Origin: Stenotrophomonas maltophilia | GTDB lineage: Bacteria > Pseudomonadota > Gammaproteobacteria > Xanthomonadales > Xanthomonadaceae | Length of the DNA stretch: 64,000 nt | Direction: 5' to 3' | NCBI GenBank assembly: GCA_900113425.1 | Contig: FOZF01000001.1 | Span: 2,109,933-2,173,932, forward strand | Part shown: positions 8,509-17,233 of the stretch, one piece after another | Position numbering within the stretch: the first letter of the stretch is position 1 | Layout of the letters: every line of letters starts with the position of its first letter | Program-made: the position numbers and the translations under genes | The notes under the pieces: generated by a model | The model's input: the letters and a program-made list of their open reading frames with translations, nothing else | The model's database searches: none | Told to the model about the DNA's origin: nothing

Positions 8509-10701
8509 TCAGATCACCGTCAGGTTGGCGTAGGCCATCACCAGCCACTTGCTGCCGGCGTCGGCGAACTCGACCTGTACGCGGGCGTGGGCGCCGTTGC
8601 CTTCGTAATCGGTCACCATGCCTTCGCCGAACTTGGGATGGCTGACCAGCGCGCCGAGCTTGATCGGCGGCAGCTCGATGGCGGCATGTCCCATCACCCG
8701 GCTGCTGCCCAGCGACGCGGGGCGCGAGACCTGCACCTTCGGCCGCACTTCATGCAGCAGCCCGCGTGGAATCTCACGCAGGAACCGCGAAGGCAGGCTG
8801 TAGTTGTCCTGGCCATGGATGCGGCGTGATTCGGCGTAGCACAGCACCAGCTTCTGCCGCGCGCGGGTGATGCCCACATACGCCAGGCGCCGCTCTTCCT
8901 CCAGCCGGCCGCTTTCTTCCAGCGAACGCGCGCTCGGGAACAGGCCATCCTCCATGCCGGCCAGGAACACCAGCGGGAATTCCAGGCCCTTCGCCGAATG
9001 CAGGGTCATCAGCTGCACGCCGTCCTCGCCAGCCTGCGCCTGGCCCTCGCCGGCCTCCAGCGCAGCGTAGGCCAGGAACGCCACCAGCTCGTCCATGTCC
9101 TCGCCCACTTCCTCGATGTCATCGGCACGCCGCACGAAGCGCGAGGCGACCGAGACCAGTTCGTCGAGGTTGTCGGTGCGCGATTCGGAGTCGAGCGAAT
9201 TGCGGCTTTCCTTGCTCCAGTGCTCACGCAGCTGCGAGCGCGAGAGCACGTGATCCACGCGCTCGGCCAGGGTCATGTCCCGGGTCTGCGCCTGCAGTTC
9301 GTTGACCAGCACCAGGAAGCCCGCCAGTGCGTTGCGCGCACGCGCGGCCAGCGCATTGCCCTGGGTGACCAGCATGGTGGCTTCCCACAGCGAAATGCCC
9401 TGCGCTCGTGCTTCGCGCCGCACTTCGTCGAGGGTGCGTTCACCGATGCCGCGGGTCGGCGTGTTCACCGCGCGCTCGAAGGCTGCATCGTCGTTGCGGT
9501 TGGAGAGCAGGCGCAGGTAGGCCAGCGCGTCCTTGATCTCGGCGCGTTCGAAGAAGCGCATGCCGCCGTACACGCGGTACGGCACCTGCTCGCTCAGCAG
9601 GGCTTCTTCCAGCGCGCGCGACTGCGCATTGCTGCGGTAGAGCACGGCCACTTCGGTGTAGCTGCCACCGTCGCGCACCCACTGGCGGGCACGTTCGACG
9701 ATGTAGCGGGCCTCGTCCATCTCGTTGTACGCCGCGTACAGGTCGATCGGCTCGCCGTCACCGCTGTCGGTCCACAGCTGCTTGCCGATGCGATCGGGGT
9801 TGTGCGCGATCACCGCATTGGCAGCACCGAGGATGTTGGCCGTGGAGCGGTAGTTCTGTTCCAGGCGGATGGTCTGCGCGCCCGGGAAATCACGCAGGAA
9901 GCCCTGCACGTTCTCCACCTTGGCACCGCGCCAGCCGTAGATGGCCTGGTCGTCGTCGCCGACCACGAACACATGGCCGGACTCCCCGGCAAGCACGCGC
10001 ACGAAGGCGTACTGGATGGCATTGGTGTCCTGGAACTCGTCCACCAGGATCTCGCGGAAGCGGGCGCGGTAGTGCGCCAGCAGGCCGGGATTGTCACGCA
10101 GCAGCTCATGCGCGCGCAGCAGCAGTTCGGCGAAATCGACCAGGCCGGCACGGTCGCAGCGCGCCTGGTACTCGATGTAGGCCTGGCGCATGGTTTCCAG
10201 CCACGCATCGTGCGGCTCGGGCTGGATGTGCTGCGGGCGGCGGCCTTCATCCTTCTGTTCGTTGATCCACCACGCGATCTGCTTGGGCGGATGCTTGCTG
10301 TCGTCGATCTCCAGCGCCTGCACCACACGCTTGACCAGCCGCAGCTGGTCGTCCGAATCCATCACCTGGAAACCTTCGGGCAGCTTCGCGTCCTGCCAGT
10401 GCAGGCGCAGCAGGCGGTTGGCCAGGCCGTGGAAGGTACCGATCCACATGCCACGGCTGCCATGCGGCAGCTGTGCGTCGATGCGGTGGCGCATCTCGCC
10501 GGCGGCCTTGTTGGTGAAGGTCACCGCGAAGATGCCATGGGTCGGCACGCCTTCGACTTCATGCAGCCAGGCGATGCGGTGGGTAAGTACGCGGGTCTTG
10601 CCGGAACCGGCACCGGCCAGCACCAGGTGGTGGCCGGGGGGAGCGGAGACGGCTTCGCGCTGGGCCGGGTTCAGGCCATCAAGCAGGTGGGAGACATCCA
10701 T
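8509..10701 (-). CDS. uvrD: DNA helicase II, UvrD/Rep superfamily 1
   Basis: A 730-residue 3'-5' helicase for nucleotide excision and mismatch repair. The Q-motif region LNPAQREAVSAP is followed by Walker A GAGSGKTRVLTHR near residue 32, motif II DEFQDTNAIQY, motif III DDQAIYGWRGA, motif IV near EQNYRSTANIL, motif V MTLHSAKGLEFP and motif VI AYVGITRARQKL. The C-terminus (KLGALVSHPKFGEGMVTDYEG) is the Tudor-like fold of UvrD/PcrA that contacts RNA polymerase, which favours UvrD over Rep. The start MDVSHLLDGLNPAQ is family-typical. It appears to follow the FAD-protein gene, with 9 bases between stop and start. Confidence 0.96.
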   Translation of the reverse strand: MDVSHLLDGLNPAQREAVSAPPGHHLVLAGAGSGKTRVLTHRIAWLHEVEGVPTHGIFAVTFTNKAAGEMRHRIDAQLPHGSRGMWIGTFHGLANRLLRLHWQDAKLPEGFQVMDSDDQLRLVKRVVQALEIDDSKHPPKQIAWWINEQKDEGRRPQHIQPEPHDAWLETMRQAYIEYQARCDRAGLVDFAELLLRAHELLRDNPGLLAHYRARFREILVDEFQDTNAIQYAFVRVLAGESGHVFVVGDDDQAIYGWRGAKVENVQGFLRDFPGAQTIRLEQNYRSTANILGAANAVIAHNPDRIGKQLWTDSGDGEPIDLYAAYNEMDEARYIVERARQWVRDGGSYTEVAVLYRSNAQSRALEEALLSEQVPYRVYGGMRFFERAEIKDALAYLRLLSNRNDDAAFERAVNTPTRGIGERTLDEVRREARAQGISLWEATMLVTQGNALAARARNALAGFLVLVNELQAQTRDMTLAERVDHVLSRSQLREHWSKESRNSLDSESRTDNLDELVSVASRFVRRADDIEEVGEDMDELVAFLAYAALEAGEGQAQAGEDGVQLMTLHSAKGLEFPLVFLAGMEDGLFPSARSLEESGRLEEERRLAYVGITRARQKLVLCYAESRRIHGQDNYSLPSRFLREIPRGLLHEVRPKVQVSRPASLGSSRVMGHAAIELPPIKLGALVSHPKFGEGMVTDYEGNGAHARVQVEFADAGSKWLVMAYANLTVI

Positions 10702-10710
10702 GCACCCATT

Positions 10711-12114
10711 TTACGGCATCGCCGTCGCGGCTCCTGCGACCACCTGGGTGGCCAGTGCCTGCGCCTGCTGGCGCAGTTCAGGCACCGCCAGGCTTTCCCA
10801 CAGGCTGCCGATGCGCAGGCTGCCGAGTACGCCCAGCCGCGCCTGCGGTTTGCCGCCGGCGGCGCGCACGCGGTCGCCGGGCACCGTGCTGTCCAGGCCC
10901 AGCCCGTGCGGCCCGGGACGGGCCAGGCCATCGGCCTGCAGCTGCTGCAGCAACGGATTGCGCAATGCGGTGGCACGGGTCTCCACACCGGTGGCGTTGA
11001 TCACGCCACCGATCGTCCACTGCTGCGGGTGTCCGGCCGCATCGTGGCCCGACAGCCGCAGCGCATCGCCCTCGCGCCAGACCCGGTCCAGGCGTGCGCG
11101 ATGCACGCGCAGCTGGCCGCTGGCCTGCAGTGCGCGCAACTGTGCATCGACCTCTTCGGCGATGCGATGGCGATGTACATCCCAGTAGCGCACCACATGG
11201 CGCAGGAACCGCCGCTGGTCGGCCTCGTCGAGGCTGCACCACAGCGCCTGCCCATGCGGACGGAGGCGGTCCATCACGCCCTGCCAGGGCAGGCCATCCG
11301 CCTCGGCCCGGCGCACCTGCCGGCGCAGCGTGCGCAGGCGCTGGCGCAGTGTCATGGGCAGCAGGGTGGCGGGGTCGAAATCCGGCAGGCCCGCGTGCGC
11401 ATGCGGCAGCGGCAGCAGGCCGTGACGGGAAATCACATGCAGCGGGCCGGTGTGACCGGCCGCGACCAGCGCCAGCACCGTATCAGCCATGCTCAGACCG
11501 GAACCGACGATGGCCAGCGCGTGCGCGCCTGCAAACGCGCGCACGCCGTCGTAGTCCCAGGCTTCGACCATGGTGTCGGCAGGCAGCCCATCGGCACCGG
11601 CCACCGGCAGCGGACGCATGCTGTTGCCGGTGGCGAGCACCACCTGCGCGGCGTGCCATGTGTGGCCATCGCCCAGCTGCAGGCGGTAACCGGAGTCATC
11701 CGGGGTGAGGCCCCGCACCGGCTGCGCGATCACCTGCAGCTGCGCCGGGCTGGCCGCAACCGCCTCCCGCAGCCGCTGCTGCAGGTACGCGGCGAAATGA
11801 TGGCGGCCGACGTAACGCTCGCCCAGCACCTCGCGCGCCTGGCCCGGGTAGGCGTTGGCGGCCATCAGGTAATCGAGGAAGTCACCGGGCTGCTCGGCGA
11901 ACGCACTCATTTTCGCCGCCGGCACATTCAGCAGGTGCTCCGGCCACGGCGTGGCATAGGCGATGCCCTGGGCCAGCTGCGAGGCGGGTTCAAAGATGGC
12001 CAGCGCCAGCGGCGACCGGGCCTGGCGCAGCACCTGGATCGCCACCAGCACCCCGGCCGCACCACCACCGATGATCGCCAGGTCCAGTTCGCCATTACGC
12101 GGTGAATCAGTCAT
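10711..12114 (-). CDS. FAD/NAD(P)-binding oxidoreductase-like protein (NAD_binding_9 type)
   Basis: A 467-residue protein beginning MTDSPRNGELDLAIIGGGAAGVL, with an N-terminal dinucleotide-binding GGGAAG loop. A second glycine-rich site follows further on (ALAIVGSGLSMADTVLAL) with the conserved ATGNSMRPLP segment between them. The C-terminus (VINATGVETR...NPLLQQLQADGLARPG) fits the YdhS/NAD_binding_9 group of flavoproteins, whose substrates are mostly unknown. A longer start 18 codons upstream lacks family similarity. It is just upstream of uvrD on the same strand; no functional link is evident. Confidence 0.82.
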   Translation of the reverse strand: MTDSPRNGELDLAIIGGGAAGVLVAIQVLRQARSPLALAIFEPASQLAQGIAYATPWPEHLLNVPAAKMSAFAEQPGDFLDYLMAANAYPGQAREVLGERYVGRHHFAAYLQQRLREAVAASPAQLQVIAQPVRGLTPDDSGYRLQLGDGHTWHAAQVVLATGNSMRPLPVAGADGLPADTMVEAWDYDGVRAFAGAHALAIVGSGLSMADTVLALVAAGHTGPLHVISRHGLLPLPHAHAGLPDFDPATLLPMTLRQRLRTLRRQVRRAEADGLPWQGVMDRLRPHGQALWCSLDEADQRRFLRHVVRYWDVHRHRIAEEVDAQLRALQASGQLRVHRARLDRVWREGDALRLSGHDAAGHPQQWTIGGVINATGVETRATALRNPLLQQLQADGLARPGPHGLGLDSTVPGDRVRAAGGKPQARLGVLGSLRIGSLWESLAVPELRQQAQALATQVVAGAATAMP

Positions 12115-12201
12115 GTGCCGATTGTAGGCCATCGGCAATGACGGGCCGGCGTGCCGGCGCGTGCGCAATGATCGAATCCGCTCGATTTCCGGCGCGCCGG
12201 T

Positions 12202-13650
12202 TCACATCAATGCGTCGGCCAGGCGTGCGATGCCTTCGCGGCTGCGGCGCCAGGCAGGACGCTTGCGCCACTGCTGCAGGTCGAGCTGGCGCGACTGGCG
12301 CAGGTAATCGTCTTCGATGGCACACAGCTGCGTCACCAGCGCGCGGTCGTAGCAGACCAGGCCGATCTCGGCATTCAGCGCGAACGAGCGGATATCCATG
12401 TTGATCGAGCCGAGCACCGCGATGTCTTCGTCCACGCTCATGTGCTTGGCGTGCAGGAACTGCGGCTCGTACAGGGCAATGCGCACGCCACAGCGCAGCA
12501 GCTCGTCGTAGTACGCCTCCTGCGCCCAGGCGGTCAGCCGCTGGTTGTTGCTGGCCGACAGGATCAGCTGCACCTGCACCCCGGACAGCGCGGCGATGCG
12601 CAGCGCGCTCAGGGTCGCTTCGTCCGGCACGAAGTACGGGGTGACCATCACCAGCCGCCGGCGGGCCAGATGGATCAGCGCGGCGACGGCATCACGCGCG
12701 TTGCTGTACGGATAGGCCGGCCCGCTGGGCAGCAGCTGGGTGGCAACATCGTCGCTGCACTCGGGTACGTCGGCAATGACGTCCAGGCGCTGGCCGGTCT
12801 CGATGTACCAGTCGCTGGCGAACACGGCTTCCAGGTGTGCCACCGCCGGGCCGCGCACACGCGCCACCAGTTCGCGGTTGGGATGGCCGGGCACGAACTC
12901 CGGCCGCGCCAGGTTCTGCGAACCGATGTAGCCCACTTCGTTGTCGATCACCGCGATCTTGCGATGGTTGCGCAGGTCCATGCGGCCGCTGCGGCGCCAG
13001 CGCAGCCCGCCGGGCAGCATCGCCCGCACTTCGATATCGCGCGCCTGCAGGCGCTTGCGGTAGGCGCGCAGGCCGCGCTTGGCGCCCACCGCGTCCAGCA
13101 GCACCCTGCACTGCACGCCACGGGCGGCGGCACGCTGCAGCGCCTCGACGATGGCCTCGCCCACCGAATCGTCGAACATCAGGTAGTACAGCAGGTGCAC
13201 GCGGTCTTCGGCCTGGTCGATGTCGGCGATGAGCGTGTGCAGCGATTCGTCGTAATCGGTGAGCAGATCGACGGCGTTGCCGTGCACCGGCATGAAATCG
13301 CCCTGGCGCTGCACCAGCGGCACGATTTCCGCACTGGCGGTGTCCGATTCCGGCTTCCAGCGCAGGCGGCGCTGCAGCGCCTGCTCTTCGCGGATGACCT
13401 GCGAGGCCTCGGCCTGGCGGCGGATGCGCTCGCGCGACAGCCACGGGTGGCCGAACAGCAGATACAGCGGCAGGCCCAGCAGCGGCACGAAACCGACCAG
13501 CAGCAGCCAGCTGCGGGCCGCGCCCGGCGTGGTGCGGGTCGGAATCCAGCACAGCGCGACCAGCCGGATCAGCCAGTCGATCAGCAGCAGATACGATCCC
13601 AGCAACCACTCGACCAGCATCGCGTCGTCCGTCGGCAGGTGATGGGCCAT
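12202..13650 (-). CDS. cls: Cardiolipin synthase (phospholipase D family)
   Basis: ClsA-type enzymes join two phosphatidylglycerols to make cardiolipin in the inner membrane. The 482-residue protein has two N-terminal hydrophobic helices (about 12-32 and 45-66) and then two HKD motifs, HRKIAVID and HAKHMSVDED, each followed by a GSxN sequence (GSQN, GSINMD). Length and architecture are normal for the ClsA branch. It is upstream of the FAD-protein gene with about 90 bases between, so co-transcription is possible but not required. Confidence 0.93.
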   Translation of the reverse strand: MAHHLPTDDAMLVEWLLGSYLLLIDWLIRLVALCWIPTRTTPGAARSWLLLVGFVPLLGLPLYLLFGHPWLSRERIRRQAEASQVIREEQALQRRLRWKPESDTASAEIVPLVQRQGDFMPVHGNAVDLLTDYDESLHTLIADIDQAEDRVHLLYYLMFDDSVGEAIVEALQRAAARGVQCRVLLDAVGAKRGLRAYRKRLQARDIEVRAMLPGGLRWRRSGRMDLRNHRKIAVIDNEVGYIGSQNLARPEFVPGHPNRELVARVRGPAVAHLEAVFASDWYIETGQRLDVIADVPECSDDVATQLLPSGPAYPYSNARDAVAALIHLARRRLVMVTPYFVPDEATLSALRIAALSGVQVQLILSASNNQRLTAWAQEAYYDELLRCGVRIALYEPQFLHAKHMSVDEDIAVLGSINMDIRSFALNAEIGLVCYDRALVTQLCAIEDDYLRQSRQLDLQQWRKRPAWRRSREGIARLADALM

Positions 13651-13667
13651 TCTGCCCAGCAGGGTGT

Positions 13668-13723
13668 GTAGAGTCGAGCTTGCTCGACTGCCTCAGCGCA
13701 GCCGAGCACGGGCTCGGCTCTAC
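13668..13723. repeat. Pair of GTAG-headed REPs in opposite orientation (SMAG type)
   Basis: A plus-strand unit GTAGAGTCGAGCTTGCTCGAC (13668-13688) faces a minus-strand unit GTAGAGCCGAGCCCG...CTCGGC (13701-13723). Together they can form two adjacent hairpins or one long cruciform. They fill the gap between the cls start and the next gene, so they lie in the cls 5' region. Confidence 0.85.
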
Positions 13724-13738
13724 AAGGGAGGGCGGGCC

Positions 13739-13987
13739 TCAATGCCGCACCGGTACCTCGCACAGCTGGCGCACCGATTCGGCGTGGCGGCGGCCGTTGA
13801 GCGCCATGCAGGCAATGGCCTGCGCGGCCCGCTCCAGCTGTGCGTCCGGCAGCGGCGAGGAGGTGCCCTTGTTCAGCGCCAGGTGGTGGTCGCACAGCAG
13901 CAACGCCATGCCCTCGATGCCTTCCAGCATGCGCTGCAGGCGCAGCCAGCCCAGTTCCAGGTCCTGCCGGTGTGATGGGGTGTTCAT
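13739..13987 (-). CDS. Hypothetical protein, 82 residues
   Basis: The ATG at 13987 has an excellent AAGGAGG ribosome-binding site, which sets this start rather than the longer open frame. The product MNTPSHRQDLELGWLRLQRM... is soluble and mostly helical, with CDHHLALNKGTSS in the middle and a histidine-ended C-terminus (CEVPVRH). I recognise no family. The predicted helices and small size would fit a regulator or adaptor, but nothing shows which. Confidence 0.65.
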   Translation of the reverse strand: MNTPSHRQDLELGWLRLQRMLEGIEGMALLLCDHHLALNKGTSSPLPDAQLERAAQAIACMALNGRRHAESVRQLCEVPVRH

Positions 13988-14122
13988 GCAGCCTCCTTCA
14001 ACGGATCTGGCCACCGGTGAAGGTGGCGGACGATGCGTGGTTGCAATACCGGGGAACAAGCAACGGGAACAATCCGGCGGGCACACGGCCCCCACGCACC
14101 GCCCGCCAGAAGGCAGAGCGGG

Positions 14123-14217
14123 TCGCCAGCCGCTGCAAAAGCAGGGGCAGCGGCTGGCGAATTTACCGTTACTCGATTCCTCGGGATTGCAAGCCCGGCC
14201 GCTGCATCTGCAGCGGC
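14123..14217. other. Two strong hairpins sharing a GCAGCGGC core in a 477-base intergenic gap; possible ncRNA
   Basis: The gap between 13987 and the rpmG stop at 14465 holds no convincing protein gene. Within it, TCGCCAGCCGCTGC at 14123-14136 pairs perfectly with 14147-14160 (10-base loop). GCCGCTGCA at 14198-14206 pairs with 14209-14217 (2-base loop). Both stems contain the same GCAGCGGC sequence. Neither is followed by a T-run. They could be part of an untranslated RNA or a long 5' leader of the 82-residue gene. The strand is undetermined. Confidence 0.4.
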
Positions 14218-14365
14218 TCGCCATCATGGACACAGCGAAGCCAGTGATTCCAATTGATTTGGATCGCGCGAACTGCCGGAACCGGTAGGAAGAATCACTT
14301 ATCGCATTCGGCCCATGATTCCGCGCACTGCGCCATAGGCGACAGCCTGCGCAAGGAGTACGGCC

Positions 14366-14390
14366 GTGCCGGCCAAGGGCCGGCACCCAC
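14366..14390. repeat. REP-like palindrome GTGCCGGCC/GGCCGGCAC
   Basis: A perfect 9-bp stem with a 3-base loop followed by CCACC. Read on the minus strand it starts GGTGGGTGCCGGCC, close to the GGTGGGTGCC-headed REP near 35373. It lies just beyond the rpmG terminator. Confidence 0.6.
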
Positions 14391-14410
14391 CAGACCAGAC
14401 GACAGGCAAG

Positions 14411-14436
14411 AAAAAACCCGCCACAAGGGCGGGTTT
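14411..14436 (-). terminator. Rho-independent terminator of rpmB-rpmG
   Basis: On the minus strand CCCGCC-CTTGT-GGCGGG is followed by a run of six T. It starts about 28 bases after the rpmG stop. An A-run on the other side gives it bidirectional potential. Confidence 0.9.
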
Positions 14437-14464
14437 CTTCGCGGGGACCAGCAATCCGTGCGGA

Positions 14465-14629
14465 TTACTTGATCTTGCCTTCCTTGTACAGGACGTGCTT
14501 GCGCACAACCGGATCGTACTTCAGGAATTCCATCTTCCCCGGGGTGTTCTTCTTGTTCTTGTCCGTGGTGTAGAAGTGGCCGGTACCGGCCGAGGAAATC
14601 ATACGGACCTTATCGCGCTTGCCTGCCAT
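14465..14629 (-). CDS. rpmG: 50S ribosomal protein L33
   Basis: A 54-residue protein starting [19 protein letters not shown] and ending YKEGKIK, a clear L33 match of normal length. It contains no cysteines, so it is the zinc-independent (C-minus) form of this protein. It follows rpmB by 13 bases in the usual rpmB-rpmG order and is followed by a strong terminator. Confidence 0.96.
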   Translation of the reverse strand: MAGKRDKVRMISSAGTGHFYTTDKNKKNTPGKMEFLKYDPVVRKHVLYKEGKIK

Positions 14630-14642
14630 GATGCTTTACTCC

Positions 14643-14879
14643 TCAGACCTTTTCGCCGCGCGCACGCAGCTCAGCCAGAACGGAATCGATGCCGTTCTTG
14701 TCGATGGTGCGCAGTGCATGCGCGGAAACACGAAGCTTGACCCAGCGGTTCTCGCTGGCCACCCAGAAACGGCGCTCGTGCAGATTCGGCAGGAAACGAC
14801 GACGGGTCTTGTTGTTGGCGTGCGAGACGTTGTTACCCGTCTGCACTCGCTTGCCGGAAACCTGGCATACGCGGGACAT
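14643..14879 (-). CDS. rpmB: 50S ribosomal protein L28
   Basis: A 78-residue protein with the L28 signature [20 protein letters not shown] and the central [17 protein letters not shown], which contacts rRNA. Only one cysteine is present, so the zinc-binding set is missing, as in other C-minus L28 proteins. It is the first gene of the rpmB-rpmG pair. The promoter should lie in 14880-15121, a 242-base gap where I see no further gene. Confidence 0.97.
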   Translation of the reverse strand: MSRVCQVSGKRVQTGNNVSHANNKTRRRFLPNLHERRFWVASENRWVKLRVSAHALRTIDKNGIDSVLAELRARGEKV

Positions 14880-15121
14880 TGCGCACCTCGATAGTAGTTG
14901 TTGTCAGCCCGTAGCCCGGGAGACGGCGGCCTCGGTGGTTGCCCACCACACGTCAAGAGAATCAAAGGGTTACGCTGGCGTTGGGCGGCCGGGGACGTGC
15001 TCCCGGGGGCGCCGCCCGGCACGAAACCGGACACAGCGAGCCGCGCATTATGCATGCAATCAAGGCCTTGCGCAAGTTACCCACAGGAGCGGCCGGGCGT
15101 GGGCTCGGCCCTGCCGGTGCA

Positions 15122-16015
15122 TCACCCCAGCGCTTCCACCACCCAGTCGATGAATACCCGCAGACGCTGGCTCATGTGACGGTTCGGCGCAAACATGATG
15201 TGCATCGGCATCGACGGCAGCTGCCAGGCCTGCAGCAGCGGCAGCAGTTCACCGCGTGCCACGTGCGGCTCGGCCATGTAGCTGGGCAGGGCGACCACGC
15301 CCAGCCCGGCCAGGCCGGCGGCGAGATAGGCATTGCCGTCATCGAAGCCGACCGTATGGCGGCCCTGCACCTGGATGGTCTCATCGCCGCGCCGCGCGGC
15401 GAAGATCCGCGCCCGGCCGCTGCGGGGGCTGAGCAGCCCGACCATGTGGTGCTGCGGTCCCTCCAGCGCGCGCGGATGCTCCGGCAGACCACAGCGCTGC
15501 ACGTAGTCCGGGCTGGCATGGAAGCCGATGGGCAGCTCGCCCAGTGGCCGTGCGACCAGGGCCGGGTCGGCCGGAGTGCCGCCACGGATCACGCAGTCGA
15601 CGTTGTCGGCGATGACGTCGACCTCGCGGTCGCTGACGCCGATGTCCAGCTGGATGTCGGGATAGCGCGCCTGGAAGTCCGGCAGTGCCGGCACCAGCCG
15701 CAGCCGCGCATAGGGCCCGGGCACGTCGATGCGCAGGCGGCCGCGCGGCTGCACGGCGGCATCGCCCAGGCCACCCTCCACCTCTTCCAGCTCGGCCAGC
15801 AGGCGGGCAATGCGGGGGTAGTAGGCGGCACCATCGGCGGTGACGCTGACCCGCCGCGTGGTGCGGTTGAGCAGGCGCAGACGCAGGTGCGCTTCCAGCT
15901 GCTGCACCAGCTGGGTCACCGTGGTGCGACTGATCTGCAGGGTCGTCGCGGCACGGGTGAAGCTGCCGGTCTCCACCACGCGGGCAAAGGCGCGCATGGC
16001 CTCGAAGCGGTCCAT
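15122..16015 (-). CDS. LysR-family transcriptional regulator
   Basis: A 297-residue regulator. The N-terminal winged helix-turn-helix spans about residues 1-60 (FEAMRAFARVVETGSFTRAATTLQISRTTVTQLVQQLE), followed by the linker helix and a periplasmic-binding-like effector domain. It belongs to the common branch that begins MDRFEAMRAF. It is divergent from the Rid-like gene with 107 bases between the starts, the classic arrangement in which a LysR protein controls its neighbour. The gap contains GCGAT...ATCGC arms around an AT-rich centre that could be its operator. The inducer is unknown. Confidence 0.92.
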   Translation of the reverse strand: MDRFEAMRAFARVVETGSFTRAATTLQISRTTVTQLVQQLEAHLRLRLLNRTTRRVSVTADGAAYYPRIARLLAELEEVEGGLGDAAVQPRGRLRIDVPGPYARLRLVPALPDFQARYPDIQLDIGVSDREVDVIADNVDCVIRGGTPADPALVARPLGELPIGFHASPDYVQRCGLPEHPRALEGPQHHMVGLLSPRSGRARIFAARRGDETIQVQGRHTVGFDDGNAYLAAGLAGLGVVALPSYMAEPHVARGELLPLLQAWQLPSMPMHIMFAPNRHMSQRLRVFIDWVVEALG

Positions 16016-16122
16016 CGGCGATCCGATTGTTTGGGTTGTGCGATCAATCTAGTCCGATCATCGCCGTATATCCAGACAACGATCGCGAGCAGGATGGCGG
16101 TTCTTCCCATCAGGCCCTTCCC

Positions 16123-16512
16123 ATGTCACACCGCGATGTCGTTTTCCCCGTTGGCCGCCAGGCCCTGTATGACCGCAACCGCTACTCTCCGGCGATCCGG
16201 TCCAATGGCTTCCTGTTCGTCTCCGGCCAGGTCGGCAGCCGCGAGGATGGCTCGCCCGAACCGGACTTCGAGGCGCAGGTCCGCCGCGCCTTCGACAATC
16301 TCGATGCGGTGCTGGCCGCCGCGGGCTGCACGTTCGATGACGTGATCGACGTGACCGTGTTCCTGGTCGATCCGGAGAAGAACTTCGAGAAGGCCTGGGC
16401 GATCGTGCCCGAGTACTGGGGACAGGCGCCCCACCCCACCCTGACCGGTATCGGCGTGACCTGGCTGTACGGCTTCCAGTTCGAGATCAAGGTGATCGCG
16501 AAACTGCCGTGA
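16123..16512 (+). CDS. Rid-family (YjgF/YER057c/UK114) protein lacking the usual active-site arginine
   Basis: A 129-residue protein with the Rid fold markers: YSPAIRSNGFLFVSGQVG, FEAQVRRAFDNLDAVLAAAG and the closing FEIKVIAKLP. RidA hydrolyses reactive enamine/imine intermediates using an arginine within a PAR(S/T) motif. Here the matching stretch reads HPTLTGIGVTWLYG, with no arginine, so the canonical deaminase reaction is doubtful. I used the ATG at 16123, because the upstream extension lies in the shared LysR promoter region. It is probably controlled by the divergent LysR gene. Confidence 0.85.
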   Translation: MSHRDVVFPVGRQALYDRNRYSPAIRSNGFLFVSGQVGSREDGSPEPDFEAQVRRAFDNLDAVLAAAGCTFDDVIDVTVFLVDPEKNFEKAWAIVPEYWGQAPHPTLTGIGVTWLYGFQFEIKVIAKLP

Positions 16513-16546
16513 GCGGAACGGCGCCGGCCCGCACCGGTTGCCAGCG

Positions 16547-17233
16547 CTACTCGGATGCGAACTGCAGCGTGCGGCGCCAGCGCAACGGCTTCGCCTGGCG
16601 GGCCGGGTCGGGACCGAACCGGCTCAACCAGCCTGCCGCAAGCGCACGCTCGCGCAGGCGCTCACCCACGCCCTCGGCATGCTCCACCTCAACGTGGGTC
16701 ACCTTGCCTTCCGCATCCACATCCATCGCCCAGACCAGCGTGCCCACCCACTCGGCCGGCGGAATGGACGCGTCGTAGTTCGGCCGCCCAGCCACATACG
16801 GCTGGTCGTGGCGCAGGTACAGGGGCGATGTCTCGAGCCGGTGGTCCACGCGGATCTGCGCACTGCCACGGCGCCCATCGCCCAGCACGGCGTCGACAGT
16901 CCACATCCCCGCGGCCCCGGCGGTGCCCAGATCGGCCTCGTAGCATTTCTTGCGGCCACGGTAATCCTCATGGGCCGTGCGCGAGACCCGTCCGCCGTTG
17001 GCATCACGGATCTCGATCTGCAGCCCACCCACGTCGGTGTCGTCGAGATCGGCGGCCACGCAGATGCGATGGTCATGCTGTCCATCGGCAATGAACAGCT
17101 GCGTCTGCGCGCGCGCCAGCGCATCGGCCGGCGTCGGCGACCACAGGAACTCCACATAGACATCGTCAGCCGCGCTGGCGGCCGGGCTGACCAGGAGCAG
17201 CACCAGGCCTGCTGTGGCAATGCGTGCGTTCAT
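16547..17233 (-). CDS. Secreted protein with TonB C-terminal-like domain
   Basis: A 228-residue protein with a signal peptide (MNARIATAGLVLLLVSPAASA, cleavage near residue 22). The C-terminal about 90 residues (PPAEWVGTLVWAMDVDAEGKVTHVEVEHAEGVGERLRERAL...WRRTLQF) resemble the TonB C-terminal fold, with a VxxDxxGxV core. There is no TM anchor or proline-rich spacer, so it is not a complete TonB. The middle part is a beta-rich domain with two cysteines. It is divergent from the czc operon. The function is unknown; a periplasmic role is likely. Confidence 0.65.
   Translation of the reverse strand: MNARIATAGLVLLLVSPAASAADDVYVEFLWSPTPADALARAQTQLFIADGQHDHRICVAADLDDTDVGGLQIEIRDANGGRVSRTAHEDYRGRKKCYEADLGTAGAAGMWTVDAVLGDGRRGSAQIRVDHRLETSPLYLRHDQPYVAGRPNYDASIPPAEWVGTLVWAMDVDAEGKVTHVEVEHAEGVGERLRERALAAGWLSRFGPDPARQAKPLRWRRTLQFASE

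Noticed and set aside
8998..12105. Plus-strand open frame of over 1000 codons opposite uvrD and the FAD-protein gene
   Set aside because: It runs antisense to two clear genes, its product is His/Arg/Ala-rich with no domain, and high GC removes stop codons in this frame. It is a shadow.
13988..14254. Longer N-terminal extension of the 82-residue gene and small overlapping frames in the gap
   Set aside because: The AAGGAGG site right before the ATG at 13987 explains the true start; the extensions cross the paired hairpins and have no coding features.
16016..16122. Specific LysR operator in the LysR/Rid gap
   Set aside because: GCGAT/ATCGC arms are visible, but the match to a T-N11-A box is loose and common by chance, so I did not list it as a feature.
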